Part shown: piece by piece, positions 17,796-26,076 of the stretch
Numbering within the stretch: the stretch's first letter is position 1
Layout of the letters: the number at the start of each line of letters is the position of its first letter
Source: Actinomyces sp.
Lineage (GTDB): Bacteria; Actinomycetota; Actinomycetes; Actinomycetales; Actinomycetaceae
Reading direction: 5' to 3'
NCBI RefSeq assembly: GCF_029851875.1
Contig: NZ_JARKVC010000032.1
Location: 1 to 64,000, forward strand
Length of the DNA stretch: 64,000 nt
Position numbers and translations under genes: made by a program
The notes under the pieces: model-generated
The model's input: the letters and a program-made list of their open reading frames with translations, nothing else
Told to the model about the DNA's origin: nothing
Database searches by the model: none

Positions 17796-18872
17796 TCATG
17801 GCCGACGCCTACCAGGTACAAGTCTTTTGAGAGAAAGCGCAGGCTTCTCAACAAGCCACCATGAGGCAGCAGCACACGGCAGTACCAAGGCCACAGACAC
17901 CAAGACGTGCGAGAGGTAGCCGTAACGGTCGGCACCGATCAGCACGGCGACCTGTTGCATCGGCATTCCATAGATATAGATCCCGTACGACAAGTCGTTG
18001 ACCTTGCCAATCATGATGCGACTCATCGCGCCAAGCATGAGCACGCTCAACGCTACAGGAAGCTGTGCATACAACTCCGCGTGAGGCAACATATAGACAC
18101 ACAGCGCAGAGACCATGCAAGTTGTCCCGAGAAGCCAGCCCCGGAGAGGAACACGATCACGCAGAAAGTATAGAAGCACACCTGCCAGAAAATATGACGC
18201 CAGGGATACTGAGTGTAAATACAGGTTCGTTGTGACAGCCAAGGGCCCCTTCATAAGCGGGAAAAGGATGGTCGTCAGGGCGAGACACGCAGCGCTTACC
18301 GCCGCCCCATGCCTCCTCACCCAGCCGATACTGAACATGATCAGGACGACGAAATAGGCTTCAAATTCATAGAACAGCGTCCAGATGGAACCGTTCCAGG
18401 CAGTTTGGGGAAGGCCTCCCAGGGTCCCCTCTATCTCCCACGCTGGCCGATAAAGGAAAGCAGACTCTTGTACGTAAGCCCAGCCAGCTGCCAGGCGATA
18501 CTCGCTACCAGGCAGAAGCAGCACCGACAAAGGAGCCAATACAAAAGCAGTCACAAGAAGCACTACCCAGTAACCTGGAAAGATCCGTAGCACACGTCTC
18601 CACAGGTACGCAGGTGCAGACAAGTGGAGACGCGATGCCACAATCAAGTAACCACTAATTGCGAAGAACCCGCGAACAGCCCAGCCTCCAAGCGGTCCCA
18701 CAGTACTCGTGAGCCATTCCGGTAAACCACTGGCGGTATACCTACCAATAACGAGACTGTGGCTGAGAATGACGAAGAGCGCCAAGACCAGACGCACAGC
18801 GTTCAGCGCGTTATCTCGGGTTGAGAGAGCAGTACCAAGACTCGGGGAAGGGCTAGAGCCATCACCAACCAT
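17796..18872 (-). CDS. Acyltransferase 3 family membrane protein (OafA-like)
   Basis: A 358-aa integral membrane protein of the acyltransferase_3 family, which O-acylates sugars of surface glycans. The N-terminus has NALNAVRLVLALFVILSHSL with the conserved His, then FFAISGYLIVASR and RRVLRIFPGYWVVLLV, followed by many membrane helices. There is no SGNH domain at the end. Neighbours are glycosyltransferases on the same strand, so it probably decorates their glycan. Codon use is less GC-biased than in flanking genes. Confidence 0.87.
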   Translation of the reverse strand: MVGDGSSPSPSLGTALSTRDNALNAVRLVLALFVILSHSLVIGRYTASGLPEWLTSTVGPLGGWAVRGFFAISGYLIVASRLHLSAPAYLWRRVLRIFPGYWVVLLVTAFVLAPLSVLLLPGSEYRLAAGWAYVQESAFLYRPAWEIEGTLGGLPQTAWNGSIWTLFYEFEAYFVVLIMFSIGWVRRHGAAVSAACLALTTILFPLMKGPLAVTTNLYLHSVSLASYFLAGVLLYFLRDRVPLRGWLLGTTCMVSALCVYMLPHAELYAQLPVALSVLMLGAMSRIMIGKVNDLSYGIYIYGMPMQQVAVLIGADRYGYLSHVLVSVALVLPCAAASWWLVEKPALSLKRLVPGRRRP

Positions 18873-19051
18873 GACAGGTATTCTGTCTGAACTGTTCTAA
18901 GTTGTCCAACGCTCTGCCGTTGAAGCCTGGCGATCACACCTTGAGGCCCCTAGGAAGCCTTGTTCTCTACCTCACTCCCGGCACCCGTCATGAACTTTTA
19001 GAGAGGAGCATCTCTCAACGACAGGGAACATGACCCTCAATCGCAAGCATC

Positions 19052-19891
19052 CTAGTTCTCAATACTTGAGCGGCACCGACTCATGAAGTCTCCCATATCT
19101 TGCCAACCAATCTTAGCTGAATGCATAAGCCTCTGCCAACGCACCCTTGGCGCGAGCAGAGCCCTCACTTTCGACAATCCGTGTATCTCCGGCTCGATCC
19201 ACTGGTAGCCAGTGTTGAGTATTGTCGACGGCCCCTCCCATCTCAACAGACCGGGGCGGACCATGCAGAATCTAATCGAGTCAGGCCACAGCCGGAAATC
19301 ATCTGCGTTCCAATAGATACCGCACCGCAGCCCTTTCTCCACCAAGGACCTGGCGGCGCGGCGGTCAATCATATACCCGCCGGTCCCCCACATCATGCCA
19401 TCGACAGTGCCAACGATCCTCGGCATCAACCCGACACGTCCGACCGGTCGTGACAAGAGCGAGAGCGTCACAGACCTCTGTGAGCGTGACATCGTCACCC
19501 ATCGGTCCTGGACGGAAAAAACGTCGCCTAGCGACACAAATCCGGAAATCCTCGATCTCTGGAGACGACGAACGACCCGCCAGAAATCATCTGACCACCT
19601 CGAGTCATCTTCCATAACGAGAAGCCAGTCATCTTCAGCACCCTTCTCTTCCGAGAACGCTCGCAAGACCCTGAAATGACTTACCGAGCAGCCAACCTCT
19701 CCACCGCGAGGTTCACGACCGTTAACTTCAATATAGCGATCCCAGTTGAACTCCGCAGGAACATTACCCCCGCGTCCGTCAAAAGCAGTGACCAACTCAA
19801 ATCGGTGCGCACCTGTTTGGTCATAGAAGCCGGCTATCCGTTCCGACTCTTGCAGTGATATCACTTTACAGGCGAGCATTCTTTGCCGCAT
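19052..19891 (-). CDS. Glycosyltransferase family 25
   Basis: A 279-aa protein of the LOS/LPS-type GT25 family. The hallmarks are the N-terminal VISLQESERIAGF, RGGEVGCSVSHFRVLRAF, the metal-binding-like LLVMEDDSRW and GTGGYMIDRRAARSLV. It would add a galactose-like sugar to a surface glycan; the acceptor is unknown. GT25 enzymes are more typical of Gram-negative bacteria, so with the low GC this suggests transfer. Confidence 0.85.
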   Translation of the reverse strand: MRQRMLACKVISLQESERIAGFYDQTGAHRFELVTAFDGRGGNVPAEFNWDRYIEVNGREPRGGEVGCSVSHFRVLRAFSEEKGAEDDWLLVMEDDSRWSDDFWRVVRRLQRSRISGFVSLGDVFSVQDRWVTMSRSQRSVTLSLLSRPVGRVGLMPRIVGTVDGMMWGTGGYMIDRRAARSLVEKGLRCGIYWNADDFRLWPDSIRFCMVRPGLLRWEGPSTILNTGYQWIEPEIHGLSKVRALLAPRVRWQRLMHSAKIGWQDMGDFMSRCRSSIEN

Positions 19892-20151
19892 TTCTACCGA
19901 TAGTCCTTCCTCTTCGACCGGAAATCATGAGTTCATAAAAACATGACAGAATCAAATATACCTAAATAGCAGCGGCCAACGCACCAAGGTCAACCGATTG
20001 CAAATATTTGACAGACCGCTATTGATGCGCAAACTTTATCGCTTCCGCGGAAGTCAATGCCACACGCTACTCTCAGGAGCACTGTCCCCGTTATCCGAGA
20101 ACATTTGGCGTCCGTAACGCGTCGGCGAGGTAGCCTCAAGGTGGAATAGAG

Positions 20152-21369
20152 TTAGTGTCTGGGTACGTACAGATTACTGACGCGCTCCTGGAATCGACTC
20201 AGAGAAAAACGTTTCCGGATATCGCCTGCAACAGCAAGGGCATCATCTTGGGCCCGGTCTGTCAAAAGCGCCTCGATCATGGCTGCAGCAAATTCATCCG
20301 ACTCATCTGTCACCTTCCAAAAGATATCATCACCTCCAATTCCTTCGGCGCCGACAGACGTCGCGACGGTCGGGACCGCTGATATCAGCGACTCGATTGC
20401 CTTAAATTTGACTCCCGCGCCGTCCCTGAGAGGTATAACAGACAGCGCGGCCTTCTCATACTCCGAGGCCAGGTCGTCAACATAGCCGATGATCTCTACT
20501 GAACCATCCCTCGAGGCAAGATCAACAATATCGCGAGAAACGTCTTTACCTACGATACGTAACGTCGCAAACGGCACTTTGTCGACAACGAGTGGCCAGA
20601 CTTCTTGCAGAAGCCATTTGATCGCGTCTACATTTTCTGGCCTAAGCATCCAACCAACGAACAGAACGCACCCGGAGGTCACCTGCCTCCTATTGCAGTC
20701 TCTCTTGGGAAATTCAATCGGAGGATCTACGACCACGATCTTTCCAGGCGCGACACCCGCCTCTTCAAGCAGGATACGATCTTTTATGCTGAATACAACA
20801 CAGGTGTCAATATCATTAGCGCAGCGTCGTTCTGCACGACGGACATAGCAGCCTGCCGCTCTCAACAAGAAGCGCCGGAAGCCAGAGGAGCGTTCGCATT
20901 TCCTCATCCATCGCTGAGAATCGACATCATGAAAAGTGGCAATAATTCGAGCACGAGGCGAGTATCGCCGAACCAATGGCGCTAGCCTAGCCATCGATTC
21001 CCACTGAAGATCAACGACATCTGCATGTTCGAGATCGTCATGAAGAGCATCATCGTTCTTGATCGCGCTCCATAGACGTTGATCCCCTACGACCTTCGAC
21101 ATAACAAAGGCGAGCTGTCGCGCCTTAGCCGATACCGCCCTACCGAGAAAACTTAACGCTATCGATTCTCTCCCCTTCAAGAGGTGCGGCCGATCTTCCT
21201 CCACATTATTTGCAATAGCATGCAAATTCATAGGACTTTCGGGAGCATACACATGAAGACTCACGTGAGGCATAGATCTCAATACGTTACACAACTTTTG
21301 AACATATTGTCCTCCAGCATGAGGAATGCCGTCATAGGGGGCGCTGGACGTCACCGAAACGATACGCAT
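20152..21369 (-). CDS. Glycosyltransferase family 4
   Basis: A GT-B enzyme of about 405 aa. The acceptor domain starts MRIVSVTSSAPYDGIPHAGG; the donor domain holds CVLFVGWMLRPENVDAIKWLL, DDLASEYEKAALSVIPLRDG and GVKFKAIESLISAVPTVATS, the typical nucleotide-sugar-binding stretch. A GGAGG lies eight bases before the ATG at 21369; a GTG one codon earlier is possible. It is AT-rich for this genome and contains rare codons. Donor and acceptor are unknown. Confidence 0.88.
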   Translation of the reverse strand: MRIVSVTSSAPYDGIPHAGGQYVQKLCNVLRSMPHVSLHVYAPESPMNLHAIANNVEEDRPHLLKGRESIALSFLGRAVSAKARQLAFVMSKVVGDQRLWSAIKNDDALHDDLEHADVVDLQWESMARLAPLVRRYSPRARIIATFHDVDSQRWMRKCERSSGFRRFLLRAAGCYVRRAERRCANDIDTCVVFSIKDRILLEEAGVAPGKIVVVDPPIEFPKRDCNRRQVTSGCVLFVGWMLRPENVDAIKWLLQEVWPLVVDKVPFATLRIVGKDVSRDIVDLASRDGSVEIIGYVDDLASEYEKAALSVIPLRDGAGVKFKAIESLISAVPTVATSVGAEGIGGDDIFWKVTDESDEFAAAMIEALLTDRAQDDALAVAGDIRKRFSLSRFQERVSNLYVPRH

Positions 21370-21420
21370 CACATGATCCTCCGTTCTTTTCTTATGAGAA
21401 CTACCATATCCTACACCAAA

Positions 21421-22542
21421 TTAAAATGATTCTCTATGAATCCTGTCGTCAGAAATTGCATGCTCCAAGGCACTGATCGCCGAACGAGACCACGCGTCCC
21501 AGTTCCATGACTCTGCAGCAACCTTGCGTGAGCGCAGACTCACCTGTTGCAACCAGGTAGCATCCGCGGTGTCTAAGATCTGACGGGCGATATCTGCATC
21601 GTCTGCGGCCGGGGAAACTAGCATGCCAGTTCCGGCACTCCCCACGAGCGACGGCATGGCACCTATCGCATTGGCGATCACGGGAATACCTGCACTTGCG
21701 GCGTCCGCAACGAGAACGCCGCCGGTGTTAGCTATAGTCATCTCGATGAGGATGTCGTGTGAGAGGTACAGACGAGATAGTGATTTACGGTCCATGCGCT
21801 CGTGCGACGTGAGCCACTTGTTATCAGACATTTTTCGACCGACGAGAGTCAACCGTACATGCGGGTTTATCTTGCGCATCTCTCGGACGATTTGCAATAC
21901 TCTGGCCCCACCCTTGCGCTCCCAGTCACTAGCGACTAGGAGAATCTTAAGACCGAATCCGGAAAAAGGGCCGCGCTTTCCGCCGCTGGAATCTATTCCG
22001 GGTCCTGCAGGTGCGGTATAGATTTTTTCTTTAGGGACACCGAGGTCTCGTGTCAGAAGGTTCGCCACCCACGGTGACGACGCCAAAAATGCATTCGTGT
22101 TTTCTAAACCTCTTTTCTCAATATGAGAAAACTGCCGGACAGAGAGCCTCGATAAATTTGAAAACATCGGGTAATGGCCGATCAGCGCCGCGGCAGTTGC
22201 GTCACAGAATTGAACAACAGGAAGAGGGAAGGAATGTAAGTACAATGCGCTTAACGCTCCGAACGCAAGCACCGCATCAAATCGTTCTCTACTTAATTTA
22301 TGAACCGCGTCTCGACTGGCTTTTCTTGAACTGGCCACCCCAATACTCGGCAAGTAACTCGTAGCGCCGGCAAACTCTCCATAACACCTTGCCAAGAGGC
22401 GATCGATAGCAGCATGTTTGTCGGTATAGACTACCGGGCGGATCTCGATCTTACGAGCGAGTGCTCTATAGGCTGGCTTGACGATCCCAGACCAGGCCGA
22501 TGAGTCATTGACGTCCCACGGTGTCAGGAAGGCTATACGCAC
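21421..22542 (-). CDS. Glycosyltransferase family 4
   Basis: A 373-aa GT-B enzyme with a GTG start behind AGAGGTG. The N-terminal Rossmann domain begins MRIAFLTPWDVNDSSAW. The C-terminal domain has KILLVASDWERKGGARVL, RLYLSHDILIEMTIANTGGV and DAASAGIPVIANAIGAMPSL, with a Glu/Asp-rich loop where the donor phosphate binds. It lies about 50 bp upstream of the other GT4 on the same strand and 39 bp from the end of purM. Confidence 0.87.
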   Translation of the reverse strand: MRIAFLTPWDVNDSSAWSGIVKPAYRALARKIEIRPVVYTDKHAAIDRLLARCYGEFAGATSYLPSIGVASSRKASRDAVHKLSRERFDAVLAFGALSALYLHSFPLPVVQFCDATAAALIGHYPMFSNLSRLSVRQFSHIEKRGLENTNAFLASSPWVANLLTRDLGVPKEKIYTAPAGPGIDSSGGKRGPFSGFGLKILLVASDWERKGGARVLQIVREMRKINPHVRLTLVGRKMSDNKWLTSHERMDRKSLSRLYLSHDILIEMTIANTGGVLVADAASAGIPVIANAIGAMPSLVGSAGTGMLVSPAADDADIARQILDTADATWLQQVSLRSRKVAAESWNWDAWSRSAISALEHAISDDRIHRESF

Positions 22543-22581
22543 TTGTCACCTCTAGTTCGCAGCTGGTTGTCACCAACGGCT

Positions 22582-23739
22582 TCAGGCCGCCCGGTACTTC
22601 CCGAAGATGTCTACGGCTCCGCCGTCCACGCCCTTGGTGCCCGAGACCAGGCGCCCGGCAGCCTCGTAACCGGCTGCCTCATGGACCTCACCCAGCACCC
22701 AGGCGCAGACGCCTGAGCCCTCGGCCACGCGGATGACCGCCTCGGCAGCCTCCGGGGCGACCACGGCGACCATACCCACACCCAGGTTGAGCGTGCCCTC
22801 CAGGTCCTCCCAAGGCACCGCGCCCAGCCGCCGCACGACGTCGAAGACCGGCGGGACCACCCAGGAAGCCCGGTTGACGTCCCCGACCAGTCCGGCCGGC
22901 AGGACCCGAGCCAGGTTGGCGGCCAGGCCACCACCGGTGACGTGGGACAGGGCGTGGACGGGGCCGGCAGCCGCGCCGTCGTCCAGGGCGTTGATCGCGG
23001 CCAGGCACACGCGCGTGTACAGCGCGGTCGGCTCCAGCAGCTCCTCCCCCAGCGTCCGTCCGAGCTCCGGGACCTCACGCTCCAGCCCCCAGCCGGCGTG
23101 CTCGATGACGCGGCGTACCAGGGAGTAGCCGTTGGAGTGCAGGCCGGAGGAGGCCATCGCCACCAGCACGTCCCCTGCCCGCACACGTTCGGCACCGAGC
23201 ACGCGGTCCGCCTCGACGACGCCGGTGGCCGCGCCTGCGACGTCGTACTCGTCGGGGGCCATGAGGCCGGGGTGCTCGGCGGTCTCGCCACCCAGCAGCG
23301 GGGTGCCGACGGCGGCGCAGGCGTCCGCCACACCGCGCACGATGTCTGCGACGCGCTCGGGGACCACGTGGCCGCAGGCGATGTAGTCAGTCATGAGCAG
23401 CGGGGTCGCGCCGACCACGACGATGTCGTCAACGACCATGCCCACCAGGTCCTGGCCGATGGTGTCATGGATGTCGAGGGCCTGAGCGATGGCGACCTTG
23501 GTGCCCACACCGTCGGTCGAGGTAGCCAGCAGCGGGCGTCGGTACTCACGCAGCTGGGAGACGTCGACCAGCCCGGCGAATCCGCCGACTCCTCCGACCA
23601 CGGCGGGGGTCATCGTGGCAGCCAACGAGGCTTTCATCAGCTCCACCGCGCGGTCTCCGGCGGCGGTGTCCACGCCGGCCGAGGCGTAGGTGATGCCCTG
23701 GTCGTCAGCGCTGTGCACGGGATGGGGGATCTGGCTCAT
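22582..23739 (-). CDS. purM: Phosphoribosylformylglycinamidine cyclo-ligase
   Basis: AIR synthetase, step five of purine synthesis, 385 aa. Motifs seen: GVDTAAGDRAVELMK at the N-terminus, STDGVGTKVAIAQALDIHDTIG, LLGGETAEHPG and HVTGGGLAANLARVLP. Its ATG overlaps the purF stop (ATGA), so purF and purM are co-translated. The local GC returns to the high genomic level exactly at this gene, marking the right edge of the AT-rich insert. Confidence 0.97.
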   Translation of the reverse strand: MSQIPHPVHSADDQGITYASAGVDTAAGDRAVELMKASLAATMTPAVVGGVGGFAGLVDVSQLREYRRPLLATSTDGVGTKVAIAQALDIHDTIGQDLVGMVVDDIVVVGATPLLMTDYIACGHVVPERVADIVRGVADACAAVGTPLLGGETAEHPGLMAPDEYDVAGAATGVVEADRVLGAERVRAGDVLVAMASSGLHSNGYSLVRRVIEHAGWGLEREVPELGRTLGEELLEPTALYTRVCLAAINALDDGAAAGPVHALSHVTGGGLAANLARVLPAGLVGDVNRASWVVPPVFDVVRRLGAVPWEDLEGTLNLGVGMVAVVAPEAAEAVIRVAEGSGVCAWVLGEVHEAAGYEAAGRLVSGTKGVDGGAVDIFGKYRAA

Positions 23740-25526
23740 CGGGTCTCTCCTTGGGCTGCGGCGGAGGCGGGGGTGGCTGAGGACGGGCTGATGGGCTGAG
23801 GACTTCCAGCAGCCAGGTCTGGCCGGGTCACCTCATCGATGCGCACAGGGACGGCGTCGCGACGCCGTCGGTAGACCGAGGGGACGCGCGAGACCGGAAG
23901 GGTGCCGATCGGTACGCCCTCAACCGGGGGCGCGACCGGGTAGGAGCCGGTGAAGCAGGCCATGCACAGGTCGCCCGGCTCCTGGGCGGAGGACTCCACC
24001 ATGCCCTCCACCGAGAGGTAGCCGAGAGAGTCCGCGCCCACGGACTCACGGATCTCCTCCACGCTCATGCCCGTGGCGATGAGCTCAGCACGCGTGGCGA
24101 AGTCGATGCCGTAGAAGCACGGCCACATCACCGGCGGGGAGGAGATGCGGATGTGAACCTCAGCTGCACCGGCCTCGCGCAGCATGCGTACGAGGGCACG
24201 CTGGGTGTTACCGCGCACGATCGAGTCGTCAACGACCACCAGGCGCTTGCCCTCGATGACCTCGCGCACAGGGTTGAGCTTGAGGCGGATACCGAGCTGG
24301 CGCAGGGTCTGAGTGGGCTGGATAAAGGTCCGCCCCACGTAGGCGTTCTTGACCAGGCCCTGGCCGTAGGGGATGCCGGAGGCCTGGGCGTATCCGATGG
24401 CCGCCGGGGTCCCGGACTCTGGGGTGGCGATGACCAGGTCCGCCTCCACCGGGTGCTCGCGGGCCAGGGCTGCGCCCATGGCGTTACGGGCGGCAATCAC
24501 CGAGCGACCGGCGATCTTCGTGTCCGGGCGGGCAAGGTAGACGTACTCAAAGACGCAGCCCGCGCGGTCAGCGACGGCAAAGCGGCTGGAGCGCACGCCA
24601 TCGGCATCGATCTGCAGGAACTCGCCGGGCTCGATCTCACGGACCACCGTGGCACCCACGATGTCCAGGGCCGCGGTCTCCGAGGCCACGACCCACCCAC
24701 GCTCCAGGCGGCCCAGGACCAGGGGACGCACGCCGTGGGGGTCGCGAGCGGCGTAGAGGGTGTGCTCGTCCATGAAGACCAGTGAGAAGGCACCGCGCAG
24801 CATCGGCAGGACGCGGCGTGCCGTGTCGGTCACGCTGAGCGGGGGCTCGGGCGCCTGGGTGGCCGACTCGGGGGCCCCGTCGGGATAGAGGCCGGTGGCC
24901 TCCAGGTCGGCGACGTCGTCGTGGCCTTCCAGCCTGCCGCGCTCTGAGACGAGGTTCATCAGCGAGGCGATGACGGCGGTGTCCGTGGAGGAACCACGGC
25001 CGAGCTCACCGGTGAGGTCCTCACCGCTGGTGGCGCGCACGGCATCCATGAGCTCACGAGTGTTGGTGAGGTTGCCGTTGTGGGTCAGTGCCAGGGTGGA
25101 GCCGGCTACCGGGCCGAGCATCGGCTGGGCGTTCTCCCAGGTGGTGGCGCCGGTGGTCGAGTAGCGCACGTGACCGACGGCCATGTGACCAGCGAGGCTG
25201 GACAGGGCGCGATCATCAAAGACCTGGGAGACCAGGCCGAGGTCCTTGTAGACCAGGATGTGGGAACCGTCGGAGGTGGCGATGCCGGCCGCCTCCTGAC
25301 CGCGGTGCTGCAGGGCGTACAGACCGAAGTAGGTCAGGCGGGAGACCTCCTCACCCGGCGCCCACACGCCGAAGACGCCGCACTCCTCGCGCGGAGCGGG
25401 CTCCAGCTCGCTGGTCAGGTCGATGGTTGGGGAGGTCAGGGCAGCCGTGTCCGGGAGGAGCGACGACGGCGCGGGGCGGGTGGACTGCATGCTCTCACCA
25501 GGGCTCACCGCCACAGTCTCCCACAC
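23736..25526 (-). CDS. purF: Amidophosphoribosyltransferase
   Basis: First committed enzyme of purine synthesis. The Ntn-type glutaminase domain starts at EECGVFGVWAPGEE, where the cysteine becomes the catalytic residue after propeptide cleavage; the PRPP-binding loop reads VVVDDSIVRGNTQ. I chose the GTG at 25526 because a perfect AAGGAGG lies eight bases before it; an ATG at 25490 is the alternative and gives 584 rather than 596 aa. The longer frame to 25763 overlaps the preceding gene and is not real. It lies 40 bp behind the sterol-carrier-like gene. Confidence 0.95.
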   Translation of the reverse strand: MWETVAVSPGESMQSTRPAPSSLLPDTAALTSPTIDLTSELEPAPREECGVFGVWAPGEEVSRLTYFGLYALQHRGQEAAGIATSDGSHILVYKDLGLVSQVFDDRALSSLAGHMAVGHVRYSTTGATTWENAQPMLGPVAGSTLALTHNGNLTNTRELMDAVRATSGEDLTGELGRGSSTDTAVIASLMNLVSERGRLEGHDDVADLEATGLYPDGAPESATQAPEPPLSVTDTARRVLPMLRGAFSLVFMDEHTLYAARDPHGVRPLVLGRLERGWVVASETAALDIVGATVVREIEPGEFLQIDADGVRSSRFAVADRAGCVFEYVYLARPDTKIAGRSVIAARNAMGAALAREHPVEADLVIATPESGTPAAIGYAQASGIPYGQGLVKNAYVGRTFIQPTQTLRQLGIRLKLNPVREVIEGKRLVVVDDSIVRGNTQRALVRMLREAGAAEVHIRISSPPVMWPCFYGIDFATRAELIATGMSVEEIRESVGADSLGYLSVEGMVESSAQEPGDLCMACFTGSYPVAPPVEGVPIGTLPVSRVPSVYRRRRDAVPVRIDEVTRPDLAAGSPQPISPSSATPASAAAQGETR

Positions 25527-25566
25527 TGTGGCCGCCTCCTTCGCGCGCTCCCCTCGCCCACCCCGC

Positions 25567-26007
25567 TCAGACCCGCATGAGCGGCAGGTAGGGCGAGAGG
25601 TCGCACCGTTCGCCTGAGGCGTGCAGCGCCCCGCTGGCCAGCGCCTCCTCCCAGCCCAGGCGGCCGGTGGCCAGACGCAGCCAGGTCTGTGCGTCCGTCT
25701 CCACGACCGACGGTGGTGTCCCGCGCCGGTGCACCGTGCCCGCCACTGCCTGGGTGGCGCCAAAGGGCGGCACGCGTACCTCTACGGCGTGCCCGGGAGC
25801 GCAAGCAGCCAGCTCCTCCAGGCTGAAGCGCACCGCCGTCGCCGTCACGCGTCGCCGGGCCGAGCGTGCGGCCAGCGCCCCCTGGCCCTGCGATGGCGCG
25901 TGCGTGTGTGCTGCTTCCGCAGCGCCGCCAGCGGCGTCCTGGGACCTCGCCCACTCACGGACAGCCTGGGCCCCAGCAGAGATGTCGATGCGTCGTCGTG
26001 CTGCCAT
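25567..26007 (-). CDS. Sterol-carrier-family protein
   Basis: A 146-aa protein like the small SCP-type proteins found before purF in many actinobacteria. A helical N-terminus (RRRIDISAGAQAVREWARS) is followed by the SCP-like fold with VRFSLEELAACAPGHAVEVRVPP and VVETDAQTWLRLATGRLGW. Its role is not established; lipid binding is only implied by the fold. It is the first gene of the operon with purF and purM. Confidence 0.8.
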   Translation of the reverse strand: MAARRRIDISAGAQAVREWARSQDAAGGAAEAAHTHAPSQGQGALAARSARRRVTATAVRFSLEELAACAPGHAVEVRVPPFGATQAVAGTVHRRGTPPSVVETDAQTWLRLATGRLGWEEALASGALHASGERCDLSPYLPLMRV

Positions 26008-26026
26008 GGCGCGAGCCTAGCGGCCC

Positions 26027-26069
26027 GCTGGGCTCACCACCCCGGCCAGACCGGTGCGGCGAGCCCAGC
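26027..26069 (-). terminator. Possible terminator after the 5'-nucleotidase gene
   Basis: Inverted repeat GCTGGGCTC / GAGCCCAGC (9 bp) around an inner CCGG-rich stem, 8 bp past the stop at 26077. No T-run. Confidence 0.4.
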
Positions 26070-26076
26070 AGACGAC

